Below, piece by piece: positions 8,490 through 17,090 of a stretch of 64,000 nucleotides of DNA (position 1 is the stretch's first letter; each line of letters starts with the position of its first letter). The translations under genes and the position numbers were made by a program. The stretch is from DATAFF01 sp963744915 (GTDB lineage: Bacteria; Pseudomonadota; Alphaproteobacteria; Rhizobiales; Aestuariivirgaceae). Location: the NCBI GenBank assembly GCA_963744915.1, contig CAVUUY010000007.1, positions 434,001 through 498,000 on the forward strand, given 5' to 3'. Below the pieces are notes generated by a model. It was given only the letters and a program-made list of their open reading frames with translations, did not search any database and was not told where the DNA came from.

Positions 8490-9656
8490 ATGACCTCTCT
8501 CCCAGCTAGCTTCGCGGACACCGCGAGAACCCGCCTTGCGACCCGCCTGTCCTTCTTTGCGGCAGGTTTCCTCCTGGCCTGCTTCGCACCCCTCGTGCCT
8601 TTCGCCAAGGCGAACGTGGGAGTCGGCGAGGGGGAACTGGGCCTCATTTTTTTCTGCCTCGGCGTCGGGTCAATCATCGCCATGCCCCTGACTGGCTGGA
8701 TCAGCGCCCTAGTCGGAAGTAAGCCGATGATCTTGGCCGGTGGCCTTGGGTTGGTCCTTCTACTACCTGCGCTGTTACTCATCTTCGATCCACTCCTGCT
8801 CGCCGCGGTGCTGTTGGTCTTCGGCGCCTCGTTGGGCACCATCGATGTGGCCATGAACGTCCATGCCGTCGAAATCGAGAAGTCTGCCCGGAGACCGCTC
8901 ATGTCGGGGTTCCATGCGATGTTCAGTCTGGGCGGCTTCGCCGGGTCGGGCGCCATCACGTTCCTATTGTCTCGCGACGTCTCGCCATTTGCCAGCGCGC
9001 TCTGCGCCAGTGCACTGGCCCTTGTCGCCATCCTTCTTGCGTGGCCGCGTCTGTTGCAGATTCAGGGCAGGAAGCCCTTTCCCTTCGCCTCCCCGCGCGG
9101 CATGGCATTGGCCCTCCCGCGCGGCATCGTTCTTCTACTGGCCGTCCTGGCCGGCCTCACCTTCCTTGTCGAGGGCGCCATCCTGGACTGGAGTGCGCTA
9201 CTCCTCCTCGACCGGAACTTGGTCAATTCCACTCAGGGCGGCCTCGGCTACATGCTCTTTTCGATGGCGATGACTGTGGGCCGGCTCACTGGCGATCAGG
9301 TTGTGGGGCGTTTGGGTGCGCGACGGGTGCTATTTTGGGGCGGTCTGCTGACTGTGGGCGGTTTCGTCCTGCTTCTGACAGTCCGATGGACGCCAGCGTT
9401 ACTGGGCTTCGTGCTGATCGGGTTTGGCGCATCGAATATCGTGCCGGTGCTCTTGAGCCTGGCCGGACGGCAGACAGTCATGCCGGCGGGCCTTGCAGTG
9501 GCCGCTGTCACCAGCACCGGATATGCCGGGGTGTTGGCGGGTCCGGCTGCGGTTGGCTTCGTCTCTCATGTGTCAAATCTGCCAACGGCCTTCTGGTTAC
9601 TGACAGCCCTCATCACCATTGTTCCGATCTTTGCTCGATCTGCTACGCGGCTATGA
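8490..9656 (+). CDS. MFS transporter, YbjJ/fucose-permease-like
   Basis: The product is a 388-residue, 12-helix membrane protein if started at ATG 8490 (MTSLPASFADTARTRLATRL). The upstream ATG 8457 adds a non-conserved leader. Helices begin at about residue 18 (LSFFAAGFLLACFAPLVPFA). Motifs such as GASLGTIDVAMNVHAVEIEK and LMSGFHAMFSLGGFAGSG are typical of the YbjJ-like subgroup of the major facilitator superfamily, usually annotated as sugar or drug transporters without a proven substrate. It is intact, unlike most neighbours, and stands alone. Confidence 0.85.
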   Translation: MTSLPASFADTARTRLATRLSFFAAGFLLACFAPLVPFAKANVGVGEGELGLIFFCLGVGSIIAMPLTGWISALVGSKPMILAGGLGLVLLLPALLLIFDPLLLAAVLLVFGASLGTIDVAMNVHAVEIEKSARRPLMSGFHAMFSLGGFAGSGAITFLLSRDVSPFASALCASALALVAILLAWPRLLQIQGRKPFPFASPRGMALALPRGIVLLLAVLAGLTFLVEGAILDWSALLLLDRNLVNSTQGGLGYMLFSMAMTVGRLTGDQVVGRLGARRVLFWGGLLTVGGFVLLLTVRWTPALLGFVLIGFGASNIVPVLLSLAGRQTVMPAGLAVAAVTSTGYAGVLAGPAAVGFVSHVSNLPTAFWLLTALITIVPIFARSATRL

Positions 9657-9707
9657 ACAGACGACCTAGGGTGCGTCAGCTCTAATTAGACCGGGGGCGG
9701 GCTGGTT

Positions 9708-9750
9708 TGGTACCACGGTCGACATGGAAGACAGCAAGACCGTGGTACCA
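9708..9750 (+). repeat. 13-bp perfect inverted repeat downstream of the MFS gene
   Basis: TGGTACCACGGTC (9708-9720) and GACCGTGGTACCA (9738-9750) are exact reverse complements separated by 17 nt. A transcript would fold into a strong hairpin. There is no T tract after it, so it may act as a rho-dependent or attenuating terminator, or be a recombination or operator site. Confidence 0.55.
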
Positions 9751-9779
9751 CGCGCATCCCGAGGGCCCCGCGTCAGACA

Positions 9780-10050
9780 TCATGGCGTCCAGGTCCAAGT
9801 TCGTTGTGACCCGCGCCTGCTTCTCCTGCTCAGATACCGATGCGCGGCTGATACCAAGCTGAGAGGTCGGCCTTGACCCCTTGGCCGCGCAGCTTGATCA
9901 CCTCGGCAGTTTGTCGACGAGCGGTAGGAACCCGTCCCTTGTACTTGCCGGTACCCTTGCAACCTCCCAATTTTTCTAGGTTGACCTCTGACGACCTCGA
10001 TTTAGGTATTTTTGCATCTGGCAGCAGGCCAATGGTTGCCGTCAGACTTG
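9780..10050 (-). pseudogene. Serine recombinase C-terminal remnant
   Basis: The minus strand encodes GKYKGRVPTARRQTAEVIKL, the start of the resolvase C-terminal helix-turn-helix. After frame changes it gives GIxxxSVSEQEKQ-like sequence ending near 9780. The catalytic N-terminal domain with its Ser is not present upstream. This is a second recombinase distinct from the intact one at 18247-18879. Confidence 0.55.
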
Positions 10051-10280
10051 TCCCAGCACGTTTGCTCCCGTGAGCCAACGGCCGAGCTCCACCCCTACTC
10101 CCGACGACCTTGAAGTTAGCACGAATAATTTTTGGCGTGAGTAGATCAAATCACGACTTTGCCCGTCATCCTGGGGCGGCCCGCTCTTGCAAACGTCTTC
10201 GTCCAGTAGCAACCTTGCTGGAAGGGCGGTCATCCTCGGATTGTTGGATCGAAAGCAATTCGGGACAGGAAAATTTGGCG

Positions 10281-10847
10281 ATGACTTCACCAACTCTCAT
10301 CAGCCGCCGCCGTCTGCTTGTTTTGGCCGGGGCCGTACCGATACTCTTCGCGGTCTATGCGACGACCGCCTGGAGCGATGACCGGCAGATCGTGAGCACT
10401 GTCGCCAACGCGACACTAGCAGTGGCGCGAGCCGGTGGATCCCCTTCCGCCTACAAACAGTTGCTTGTCCGTTATGCGGCTGTTCAGGGGGTCGCACTTT
10501 TTGCACTGGGCCGCTATCGCTCGCGGTTGCCGCCCGACCAAAAGGGGCAGTATGTAGCGCTGGTGACCGACTATGCCGCCAAGATGCTTTCGCGCTATTC
10601 CAAAAGCTTCGCTGGCGAGCGTTTCGTAGTAAAGAGTGCTCAGGACGGGATTATGCGCGGCCGCATCATCTTTGCCAACGGCCAGACCTCGGCCGTCGAT
10701 TGGCGGGTGATCAACGGGCGGATCGTCGATGTAAACTTCGAGGGCAAGTGGCTGACGGTGCAGATGAGAGATCAGTTCACAAGGGTTCTGGCGAGCAGCA
10801 ATGATTTCGCGGTGCTCTTCCGTTTTCTCAAGACCGGTCCAAGATAA
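10281..10847 (+). CDS. MlaC-like ABC-type phospholipid/toluene tolerance substrate-binding protein
   Basis: The 188-residue protein starts at ATG 10281 with an AGGAAAA ribosome site upstream. It has a twin-Arg-like export signal (SRRRLLVLAGAVPILFA). The body matches the MlaC/Ttg2D family: RYAAVQGVALFALGRYRSRL, YAAKMLSRYSKSFAGERFVV, then VDWRVINGRIVDVNFEGKWL. MlaC carries phospholipids between outer-membrane and inner-membrane Mla complexes. No MlaD, E or F genes are adjacent, so this is an orphan, perhaps a hopanoid- or lipid-carrier paralog. Confidence 0.8.
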   Translation: MTSPTLISRRRLLVLAGAVPILFAVYATTAWSDDRQIVSTVANATLAVARAGGSPSAYKQLLVRYAAVQGVALFALGRYRSRLPPDQKGQYVALVTDYAAKMLSRYSKSFAGERFVVKSAQDGIMRGRIIFANGQTSAVDWRVINGRIVDVNFEGKWLTVQMRDQFTRVLASSNDFAVLFRFLKTGPR

Positions 10848-11171
10848 CGGGGGCATCGCATCTTCCAGCTCCCCGGCGCGGCGCCTTTTTCACTTGCAAT
10901 CGGCAAAAGCACGGTGATGCGACAAGGCGACCATAAGGATGGAGCAGTTTGCGCTGCACACCGCCGACCGCTGACCTTGATGATCGGACCAATCGCCACA
11001 AACGCGTATGGCCTGCCTTCCTTTGGCGATGAAGCGCGAACGACGGTTCCTCGCGATGCCAGCCAACGTCCGCCTTGCAGAAGGAAGCCACCTCAAACTC
11101 ATCCTCAAGAAAGGCGATGGCGAGGCCCTCGCAGAACTGGTGCGGCGGATAGAGAGTCTTGTCGCTGGTCG
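10848..11171 (+). other. Stretch without a clear gene
   Basis: No recognisable protein or RNA. A 48-codon plus-strand frame (ATG 11029 to TAG 11175) ends in a charged amphipathic helix but has no ribosome site and no known relative that I recall. Confidence 0.35.
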
Positions 11172-11306
11172 CTAGCGCGGCAGAACCGGTCCCATGAGCA
11201 GCGCCATGACGATGCCACCAGCCGATGTTATAGCGGCAAACACGAGAACTGTGAAGATTCGGCGAAAGAACCGGACGTCGGCGATCTCGACATTGAAAGA
11301 AGACAT
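11172..11306 (-). CDS. 44-residue single-pass membrane protein
   Basis: The start is ATG 11306-11304, preceded by a strong GGGAGG ribosome site 8-9 nt upstream; the stop is TAG 11174-11172. The protein begins MSSFNVEIADVRFFRRIFTV, then a single hydrophobic helix rich in Ala, Gly and Val, and ends GPVLPR. A charged N-terminus with two Arg before the helix suggests that the N-terminus stays in the cytoplasm. No family is recognised. The excellent ribosome site and coherent membrane topology are the evidence that it is translated. Confidence 0.55.
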   Translation of the reverse strand: MSSFNVEIADVRFFRRIFTVLVFAAITSAGGIVMALLMGPVLPR

Positions 11307-11445
11307 TGGATACCTCCCTCAGCGAGGGGCCTGGCTTGCGTCGCCGTCGCGGTGCCGGACCCATGGGCTGCTCGAAAACGATATGATAAAATGCCTCGGT
11401 GGAATATTGGACTTTGGTCTAATCACATCGGACTTTGTATGATGT

Positions 11446-11685
11446 TTGTCGACGCGCCATCTAATATGTTCGATCCATGGTCCCAGCGAGACCACCGTTC
11501 GACGAAAGCTCCAGCCCGAAAACAGCGATATTGCCTGGCATCCTGCATGGATGAACACGGAACAGACACGCGCCTTTGAGATCGACGGCGATTTACATTC
11601 GATTTCGACGGTCGGCATGGTCCATCCGAATTTCCCTGGCCGTGCGGGCCAAGCTGTCGTGCGGTGGCGCCGAATGTCGGAGTAG
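11446..11685 (+). pseudogene. Lipocalin-like domain C-terminal remnant
   Basis: The plus frame ends WMNTEQTRAFEIDGDLHSIS, then MVHPNFPGRAGQAVVRWRR. This resembles the last strands of the bacterial Lipocalin_5-like domain (pattern W-G-x-Q-x-R-x-F-E-x-D-G-D-x-L ... L-x-W-R-R). The N-terminal two-thirds of that domain is absent, and the first 35 residues of the frame are not similar. Confidence 0.45.
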
Positions 11686-11914
11686 AGGTATGGGCAAATC
11701 GCGTCGCATGCCGCACCGTCGCGCCCGTCTGAACTTCGGATTAGTGTGGATTCGGCGCTGCTTGAGTTAGGTCGGCTCACCTTCCGAAAGCAGTCGCAAT
11801 AGCGGACGTCTCGGCACTTCGTATTCGGGCCAGCGGCTGACTTGGCCAACGAGCGGATGTGCAGAAACGATCCGTGGTATCTGTTTGGTGCACGGAGGTG
11901 AGGGAGACGACCTA

Positions 11915-12568
11915 GTGGACTTGGTCGGTACCGGACGAAGGCTGACCAGCGCTGACTTGCTGGCTGCCGCGAACAAAGTTGGAGTCGACGTGGCGACGAT
12001 CCGCGCCGTGATCGAGGTGGAGACGGCCGGTGCCGGCTTCGATGCCAAGAAGCGGCTGAAACTTCTCTTCGAGCCCCATGTCTTCTACAAGCAACTTGGT
12101 CCCGGTCCCAAGCGGGATCAGGCAGTCAAACAAGGCCTTGCATACGCCAAAGCGGGGGCCCGCCCCTATCCCCCTCTTTCTAAGCGCTACGATCAAATCG
12201 CTGCTGCCATTGCCATCGATGAGAACGCGGCGCTCAACTCTGCCTCTTGGGGTCTTCCCCAGATTATGGGGTTCAACCACGAAGCCGCCGGTTTCCACAG
12301 CGCAAAGGCGATGGTTACTTCTATGCTGGAGGGCGAAGACCAGCAGCTCAAGTCGTTCGCGAACCTGCTTTCTAATTGGAAACTGGCGACGTCGCTCAAA
12401 AACAGGGATTGGCGCACCTTTTCACTCAGATACAACGGCCCAAATGCTATTGAAAATGACTATGATGGGAAACTCAAAGCCGCCTTTGAAAGGTTCTCCA
12501 GTCTTGCCGCACGTGCCGTAGCTAGGCCCGGTACAAATCAGAACTTTGTTTTCAAAGGTGGCCTCTAG
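11915..12568 (+). CDS. N-acetylmuramidase-family lysozyme
   Basis: The protein has the N-acetylmuramidase fold (PF11860 type): ADLLAAANKVGVDVATIRAV, IEVETAGAGFDAKKRLKLLF (the first Glu is the likely catalytic acid), FEPHVFY, then SASWGLPQIMGFNHEAAGF. It cuts the beta-1,4 bond between MurNAc and GlcNAc. No signal peptide is visible, as expected for a phage endolysin exported by a holin. A GTG at 11915 with GAGGGAG 8-9 nt upstream is the best start. In-frame TTG/GTG codons at 11885/11888 are alternatives. It fits the prophage debris of this island. Confidence 0.8.
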   Translation: MDLVGTGRRLTSADLLAAANKVGVDVATIRAVIEVETAGAGFDAKKRLKLLFEPHVFYKQLGPGPKRDQAVKQGLAYAKAGARPYPPLSKRYDQIAAAIAIDENAALNSASWGLPQIMGFNHEAAGFHSAKAMVTSMLEGEDQQLKSFANLLSNWKLATSLKNRDWRTFSLRYNGPNAIENDYDGKLKAAFERFSSLAARAVARPGTNQNFVFKGGL

Positions 12569-12798
12569 CTTCCCTCGAAGCAAAGATTGCCTTCGGCCAC
12601 ACGCCTGCCGCTCGACCAGCAGAACCCAACAGCTCTCCGGTTGGTCAGCTTCGGGTCAAACTCGGACGGCAGCGGCAATTTTCCGGATGTCGGCTTTCGA
12701 GTGAAAGCAGTCATCTTCCATTAGCTGCGGAATGTCGGCGACGGGCCACAAGCGGAAGAACTCTTTCTCCGAAGACCGGGCTCGCCGTGGCCAAGTCG

Positions 12799-13777
12799 TC
12801 AATCATTGGGCATATCTTCGCCGGCGAAAAAGGCGTGCGACCCGCCTTCGAAGTGCATGGTCGAAAGCCGGGAAGCCTCGCCCGGGATCACTTTGGCCTG
12901 AAGCGTCACCTTGGCGCCCATCTCGGTGGCCGTACCGGCCACCTCGCCGCCGCCCATGGCGAAGTGGACATCACCGGCAAAGAGCCCACAGCCGTCAATG
13001 AAGCAAGGGAACAACAGCGTGGTGCCGACGACGGTCTCCTTGGTGTCAGTGTTGCCGCCGTTCTCGCGCGGCGGAATGGTCCGCATGCATTCGTCCTTCG
13101 CTGTGCCGTTGACGCCGCAGAGGTCCGCCGGTAGGGCGTCGACCGGTTGGGGCGTCAGCACCGCACCGCCCGCATCAGCCAGTGCCTGCTCCCGCTTCAG
13201 CCACTTGTCGAGTTCTGGCTTGTCCGGGAGCACACCAACGGTGCCCATGAAAGCATTCATAGGAACCGCGATTCCCGGCATGTCCTTCGAACGCGCTTCA
13301 AGGCGGTTCAGCTCCCAGTGGACGATGTATGGATCGGGAAACACATCTCGTAGGAATCCAAATCCTGGCACGATTGTGGTAGTGCCGAAATCATCGGGCG
13401 CGATGTCCACCACGGCTACCGCGATGGCGTCGCCGCGCTTGGCCCCTTCAATGTAGACGGGTCCTGTCAGCGGATGACAGATTGTTCAGGTTGACGGCCG
13501 CCACATCCGCGGGCGTCGAATTGAAGGTGAGATCAGAATCGAGCCCATCGCGCGTCTCAAGTACGAATTGCTTTCCAGGCTTTACACGGGCGGCTGGCTT
13601 GATCGCGTAATGTATCCGGTTAAAGCAGTTTGGATCATCTTTGCAGTTCTTTCCCGACTTTGCCACGATCAATGGCACTGAACCCTTGACGTCGCTGGTA
13701 TCGGCCAACGCGATGCTCCAGCTCCCGATAAGAAACTGGGCAACCACCGGCATAGTCCAAACGAATTTGGATTTCAT
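12799..13777 (-). pseudogene. Acetamidase/formamidase (FmdA/AmdA family), frameshifted and truncated
   Basis: A strong ribosome site (AAGGAGG) precedes ATG 13777. A signal peptide (MPVVAQFLIGSWSIALA) leads into KPGKQFVLETRDGLDSDLTF, then the frame ends after NLNNL. HPLTGPVYIEGAKRGDAIAV continues in another frame, so a one-base change sits near 13475. The second part runs VVDIAPDDFGTTTIVPGFGF to GEDMPND at 12799. The family's last 60-100 residues are missing. The enzymes hydrolyse short amides to ammonia and acid. A periplasmic form is unusual but known in rhizobia. Confidence 0.75.
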
Positions 13778-14318
13778 TGGATGTCCTCCTTGAAAAACGC
13801 GCCGGCGCGCTTCCGTCCCGACTTAGTTCGGCGCATTCGCAGCCTGCTTTAAAAGCAAACCTCCCTTAATGTTCCATTGTTCCGCCGCAACATCGTTGAA
13901 GTGCGCCGGCACGGCGGAGGAAGACAGTCGCTCGGAAATATCCATGGCAACCACCGTGCTCAGAGGTGACGCAGCGTGTTCAGGAGAGCTGTTTTAGGTG
14001 TTCTGGTCGATGATTTCGCGCATTGCCTACCGACTTATGACGGTAAGGCAACATTGTCATTTTATCTAATAGTTATCTAATAGGCGACAGGTGGTGCAGT
14101 TTTAGTGAACTCGCATTAGGTCGGGCGCAGATCGGCAACTGTGCAGCTGGGATCTCAAGCGCCGAATGTTCGAGCTACCTCCAGGGCCGGTTTGGTAATT
14201 CAGGAACGGGCCATTAACGTCGGTAATGTGGTGCCCTGAAATGGTCAAGCACTGACCCGGATTCATTTGCCAAGTGTGATCTTCCGCACAGACGGGGGTC
14301 AAACGTCCTGCCACTGTC
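13778..14318 (+). other. Non-coding stretch with repeat copy B
   Basis: It holds the ribosome site of the amidase remnant (minus strand, 13780-13795), an AT-rich part near 14050 and repeat B copy 2. No convincing gene is seen. Confidence 0.4.
14218..14248 (+). repeat. Dispersed repeat B, copy 2
   Basis: TCGGTAATGTGGTGCCCTGA and the next bases match 8252-8282 at about 26 of 31 positions in the same orientation. It lies 70 bases before a small membrane ORF. Confidence 0.35.
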
Positions 14319-14348
14319 ATGATCAACTCCCAGACAGAGGAGAGGATC

Positions 14349-14459
14349 GTGGCCACAGAATATTGGGAAGACAAACAGACGGGTGAACGACAGGCGCTTT
14401 GTGCCTGGACCATCGTCCTGATCGTTGCGCTGGCGTTTCACCTCGCGGGTCTTGTCTGA
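14349..14459 (+). CDS. Very small single-pass membrane protein (36-46 residues)
   Basis: GTG 14349 is preceded by GGAGAGG and opens MATEYWEDKQTGERQALCAW, then a hydrophobic helix TIVLIVALAFHLAGLV ends the protein at TGA 14457-14459. ATG 14319 in the same frame would give 46 residues. The soluble head is acidic and the tail is one membrane helix, as in regulators that tune a membrane partner. It is unknown to me and too short for a secure call. Confidence 0.45.
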   Translation: MATEYWEDKQTGERQALCAWTIVLIVALAFHLAGLV

Positions 14460-14494
14460 CGCAATCATCGGAGTTCCGGCGGGTGCCTCGCCTT

Positions 14495-15359
14495 CTATTC
14501 TACCTTGTAGGCCGTGACCTTGCCGTCAATCATCATCGGAATGATCGCGAGCTTGCTGTTCTCGACAAACTCGAGATCGGCACTGCCTTTGTTCAAGTCC
14601 ATCAGCTGATCGGCCTTGCCGTCAGGATGGAGGCGGTAGAGAGCTCCGTTCACCCAGTCCGTGGCGAACCATTTGCCCGCTCCGTCAGGTTCGAGCCCGT
14701 CGAGATTGCCGACCGGCGCTTCCGCTCCCGACGTTAGAGATCGCCTTTGTCTTGAGGTCGACAGAAAGCAGATGGCCCGGAGTCTTGGTCGAGAAATCGG
14801 GCTGAATGTCCGCTCCCCAGGCAGCCACGAGAAGCTTGTCGCCTTCGACACGTAAACCATTCGGGTGCAGCAGGCCCGCTCCTTGAAGAAAGACCGAAAG
14901 AGTCCCGTTCTCCAGCACGTAGATGCTGTCGGCGAGCATGTCGGATACGTACACGCGACCAGTGGAATCGACCGCCGTGTCGTTCAGAAACTTAGACCCC
15001 TCCGCCTTCCAGCTATTGGTCACCTGGCCTTTGGTGACGTCGATCTCGACCAGTTGGTCGACGTCAGAGACATAAAGCTTGTCCCCGTTCATCACCAGAC
15101 CTTTGGGGGCATTCAGGCCTTTCACCCATTCGGCCTCGATCATCTTTCCATCGGGCGAAACCTTCGAGATGAACCCGACACCGTCCTTAGCGTTCGCTTC
15201 GCCTGCCACATTGGAAACGTAGAGGACATTGCGTTGGCTATCGAGGAGCACACTTTCCGGCGCCTTGAAGCCGCTGAGGGACCACACCTCATTGGCGATC
15301 GCCGGCGTTGCGGAAGCAAGAATGAGCACCGGCAGGCAAATGCTTCGCAGGGTCTTCAT
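14495..15359 (-). pseudogene. Secreted SMP-30/gluconolactonase-like beta-propeller, frameshifted
   Basis: The start is ATG 15359 with AAGGAGGA 9 nt upstream (a second ATG at 15365 is too close to the ribosome site). A signal peptide (MKTLRSICLPVLILASATPA) is followed by propeller repeats: SVLLDSQRNVLYVSNVAGEA, KGLVMNGDKLYVSDVDQLVE, LNDTAVDSTGRVYVSDMLAD and HPNGLRVEGDKLLVAAWG. At about 14730 the frame breaks after SNVGSGS, and APVGNLDGLEPDGAGKW continues in another frame to KVTAYKVE at 14495. Repaired, it would be about 287 residues. Confidence 0.75.
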
Positions 15360-15630
15360 AGCCATTCCTCCTTGTTCGACAACCCACAATACGGGATCGG
15401 TTGTGACTACCCTGATCAAAATTGACCGCAAAGCGGACTATTCTTTCGATTGTCCTAGACCACTCCGAAGAGTTTGCAGCGGCTGAGATCTGGTCGGTCG
15501 AAGGGGTTTTCGCCTTATCGTGGTGTTGTTCTCCTCCACGGTCAGTCCTGCGCATGTCGCTGCGCTGTCAGAGCTGCCTTGGTCGTTTCCTCGCCGGGAA
15601 GTGCCCCTGTAAACCGGGCTGAGGTAGGTC

Positions 15631-15832
15631 ATGAGTACAGTTGAGAAAGTCGCAAAAAATCGCCAACTCCTTGCAAATGCAAAGCGGGCTGGTTCTCACT
15701 AAGCAAGATGCGATCATCGCTGCCCGGGCCGCGATTTCGGCAGTTCGGGAGGATGACGAGAGGAAACTCCGCGCTGCCATTGCAAAATGGCAGAAATTAA
15801 ATTTGGAGCACCGGGAGCGGGGCAAGAAATAG
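15631..15832 (+). CDS. Small basic helical protein, possibly frameshifted
   Basis: ATG 15631 follows GAGGTAGGTC and encodes MSTVEKVAKNRQLLANAKRA before a stop. A parallel frame carries on with LTKQDAIIAARAAISAVRED and WQKLNLEHRERG to 15832. Joined by an indel near 15695 they would make a coherent alpha-helical protein of about 67 residues. As it stands, translation from TTG 15641 gives 63 residues. No family is recognised. Confidence 0.35.
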
Positions 15833-16084
15833 TTACAGGGAACCGGGCCCGCATCCGGTATCCCTAATTGACTGGCGGCTCGTTGTCCGATTACGTCTGC
15901 ACTGCCTTGAGAGAGGATGCCTGCGCACCGGACCGTAGGCCGATCGTCCCTTTGCCATCGAGGTCGCGCGGGCAGGCATTAGCCAAAGGACTTTCAAGCG
16001 TTTTTCGACAACCTCTGATCAAACCGCGTGCCGAGATCCGTTCACGCTGCGCGGTGCCATTTTCTGACCCGGCAATCGCCTTCG

Positions 16085-16342
16085 CTATTGCGTTCCCTGT
16101 GTTCGCATGGTTCCCAGAATGCCGAACAGCGCCTTGCGTCGGAGGACTTGCTCATCGACCTCACCTCGACCTGCTTCGCCTAGAATCCGCGTCGCGATGG
16201 TTTTTCGAAGCGATGACTCGTTTAATGCATTCAATGACGATGGTATGTCCGTTCGAACTTCATTCCAGCACGAGTGATAGAGGTGGTGCAGTCGCGATAG
16301 GCTTGCCGGATCGAATATGTGCAGTTCCATTGGCTCTGCCAT
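16085..16342 (-). CDS. Hypothetical helical protein, 85 residues
   Basis: The start is ATG 16342, with GGGAGAGGGAG just upstream. The protein reads MAEPMELHIFDPASLSRLHH, LYHSCWNEVRTDIP, then LRKTIATRILGEAGRGEVDE. The residue pattern (helix, then an Arg-Ile-rich IATRILxxAxxGExD motif) resembles a small uncharacterised protein family repeatedly seen in rhizobia. Cytoplasmic, no cofactor motif. Genes on both sides are remnants or spacer, so the context gives no function. Confidence 0.5.
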   Translation of the reverse strand: MAEPMELHIFDPASLSRLHHLYHSCWNEVRTDIPSSLNALNESSLRKTIATRILGEAGRGEVDEQVLRRKALFGILGTMRTQGTQ

Positions 16343-17090
16343 TTCTCCCTCTCCCCAACTGATTGTGCAAGACACGCCCTGAGGTCAACACTCCTTGAGG
16401 TTAGACCGAGCGTACCCGGCTCCGCTGTTCAGTTTTGCTCACTCCGGAGTTTCGGGCTTGTCATAGAGAATGACATTCAGCAGCGAGCTGCATGCCCGTG
16501 CCGCCTTCGACTGGCTCAGCGAGCCGTGCGAACCACTCAGATAAAACCGTGTCGTGAGAAGCCCTAATCGCCGCAAGTTCGTTTCTTATTTGGCGAAGGC
16601 CCACCCACGCATGTATGGGTCGCCAGACAGAAATGGCCTCTGCCGTACTGGCAAATTGCCTCAGTTCGCCAATGATGTGGCTCACCCGAGTGGTCGCGTT
16701 GAGGCAGGGAACCACAATGGCAGGTCCGCCATGGGTGGCAGCTTCGGCCTTTGTCGCGAAAAATCGCGTTGTTTCGCTCACCTCGCTACCTTCCGATTGT
16801 TTCTCCAATCGATGCTACTAGCTTCAGTTGGGCAGACTACGTTACTTTCGGGAGCGCCGCCCAGCACCGTCCTTGCCTAAGGCAGTCCACCCGAGCGTGC
16901 GCGGTTGCTAAGGCCCCACCTACCTGAGAGGTAATTCTGCACAAATTCCCGCGACTTTCACGGATAATTCACGGGCGCGCGCTGTGGAGAGTTTTCTAGA
17001 GTGTGCAAAATTGAACAGTAAAGCACCTTCGCGGAGGTGTAGCTGTTAGGCGCCTCGTCCACTTGCAAACTGCCGTGGCGGATTGAAAGG
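16343..17090 (+). other. Stretch without a supported gene
   Basis: Overlapping frames exist on both strands (16461-16808 minus, 16554-16880 plus), but none has a good ribosome site or recognisable motif. The last 100 bases are AT-rich and probably hold the promoter of the patatin-like gene. Confidence 0.35.

Noticed and set aside
11029..11175. 48-codon plus-strand ORF with an amphipathic helix
   Set aside because: No ribosome site and no family. It overlaps the tail of the better-supported minus-strand small protein.
12660..12790. Possible rhizobial dispersed repeat (fragments like ATGTCGGC...GGCCACAAGCGG)
   Set aside because: Resembles repeats I remember, but there is only one copy here and the identity could not be tested.
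13460..13490. Programmed frameshift in the amidase gene
   Set aside because: No slippery heptamer with a following structure was seen, and the gene is also truncated at its 3' end, so decay is simpler.
16461..16880. Overlapping frames on both strands between the 85-residue protein gene and the patatin-like gene
   Set aside because: No motif, no convincing ribosome site, and no way to choose a strand.
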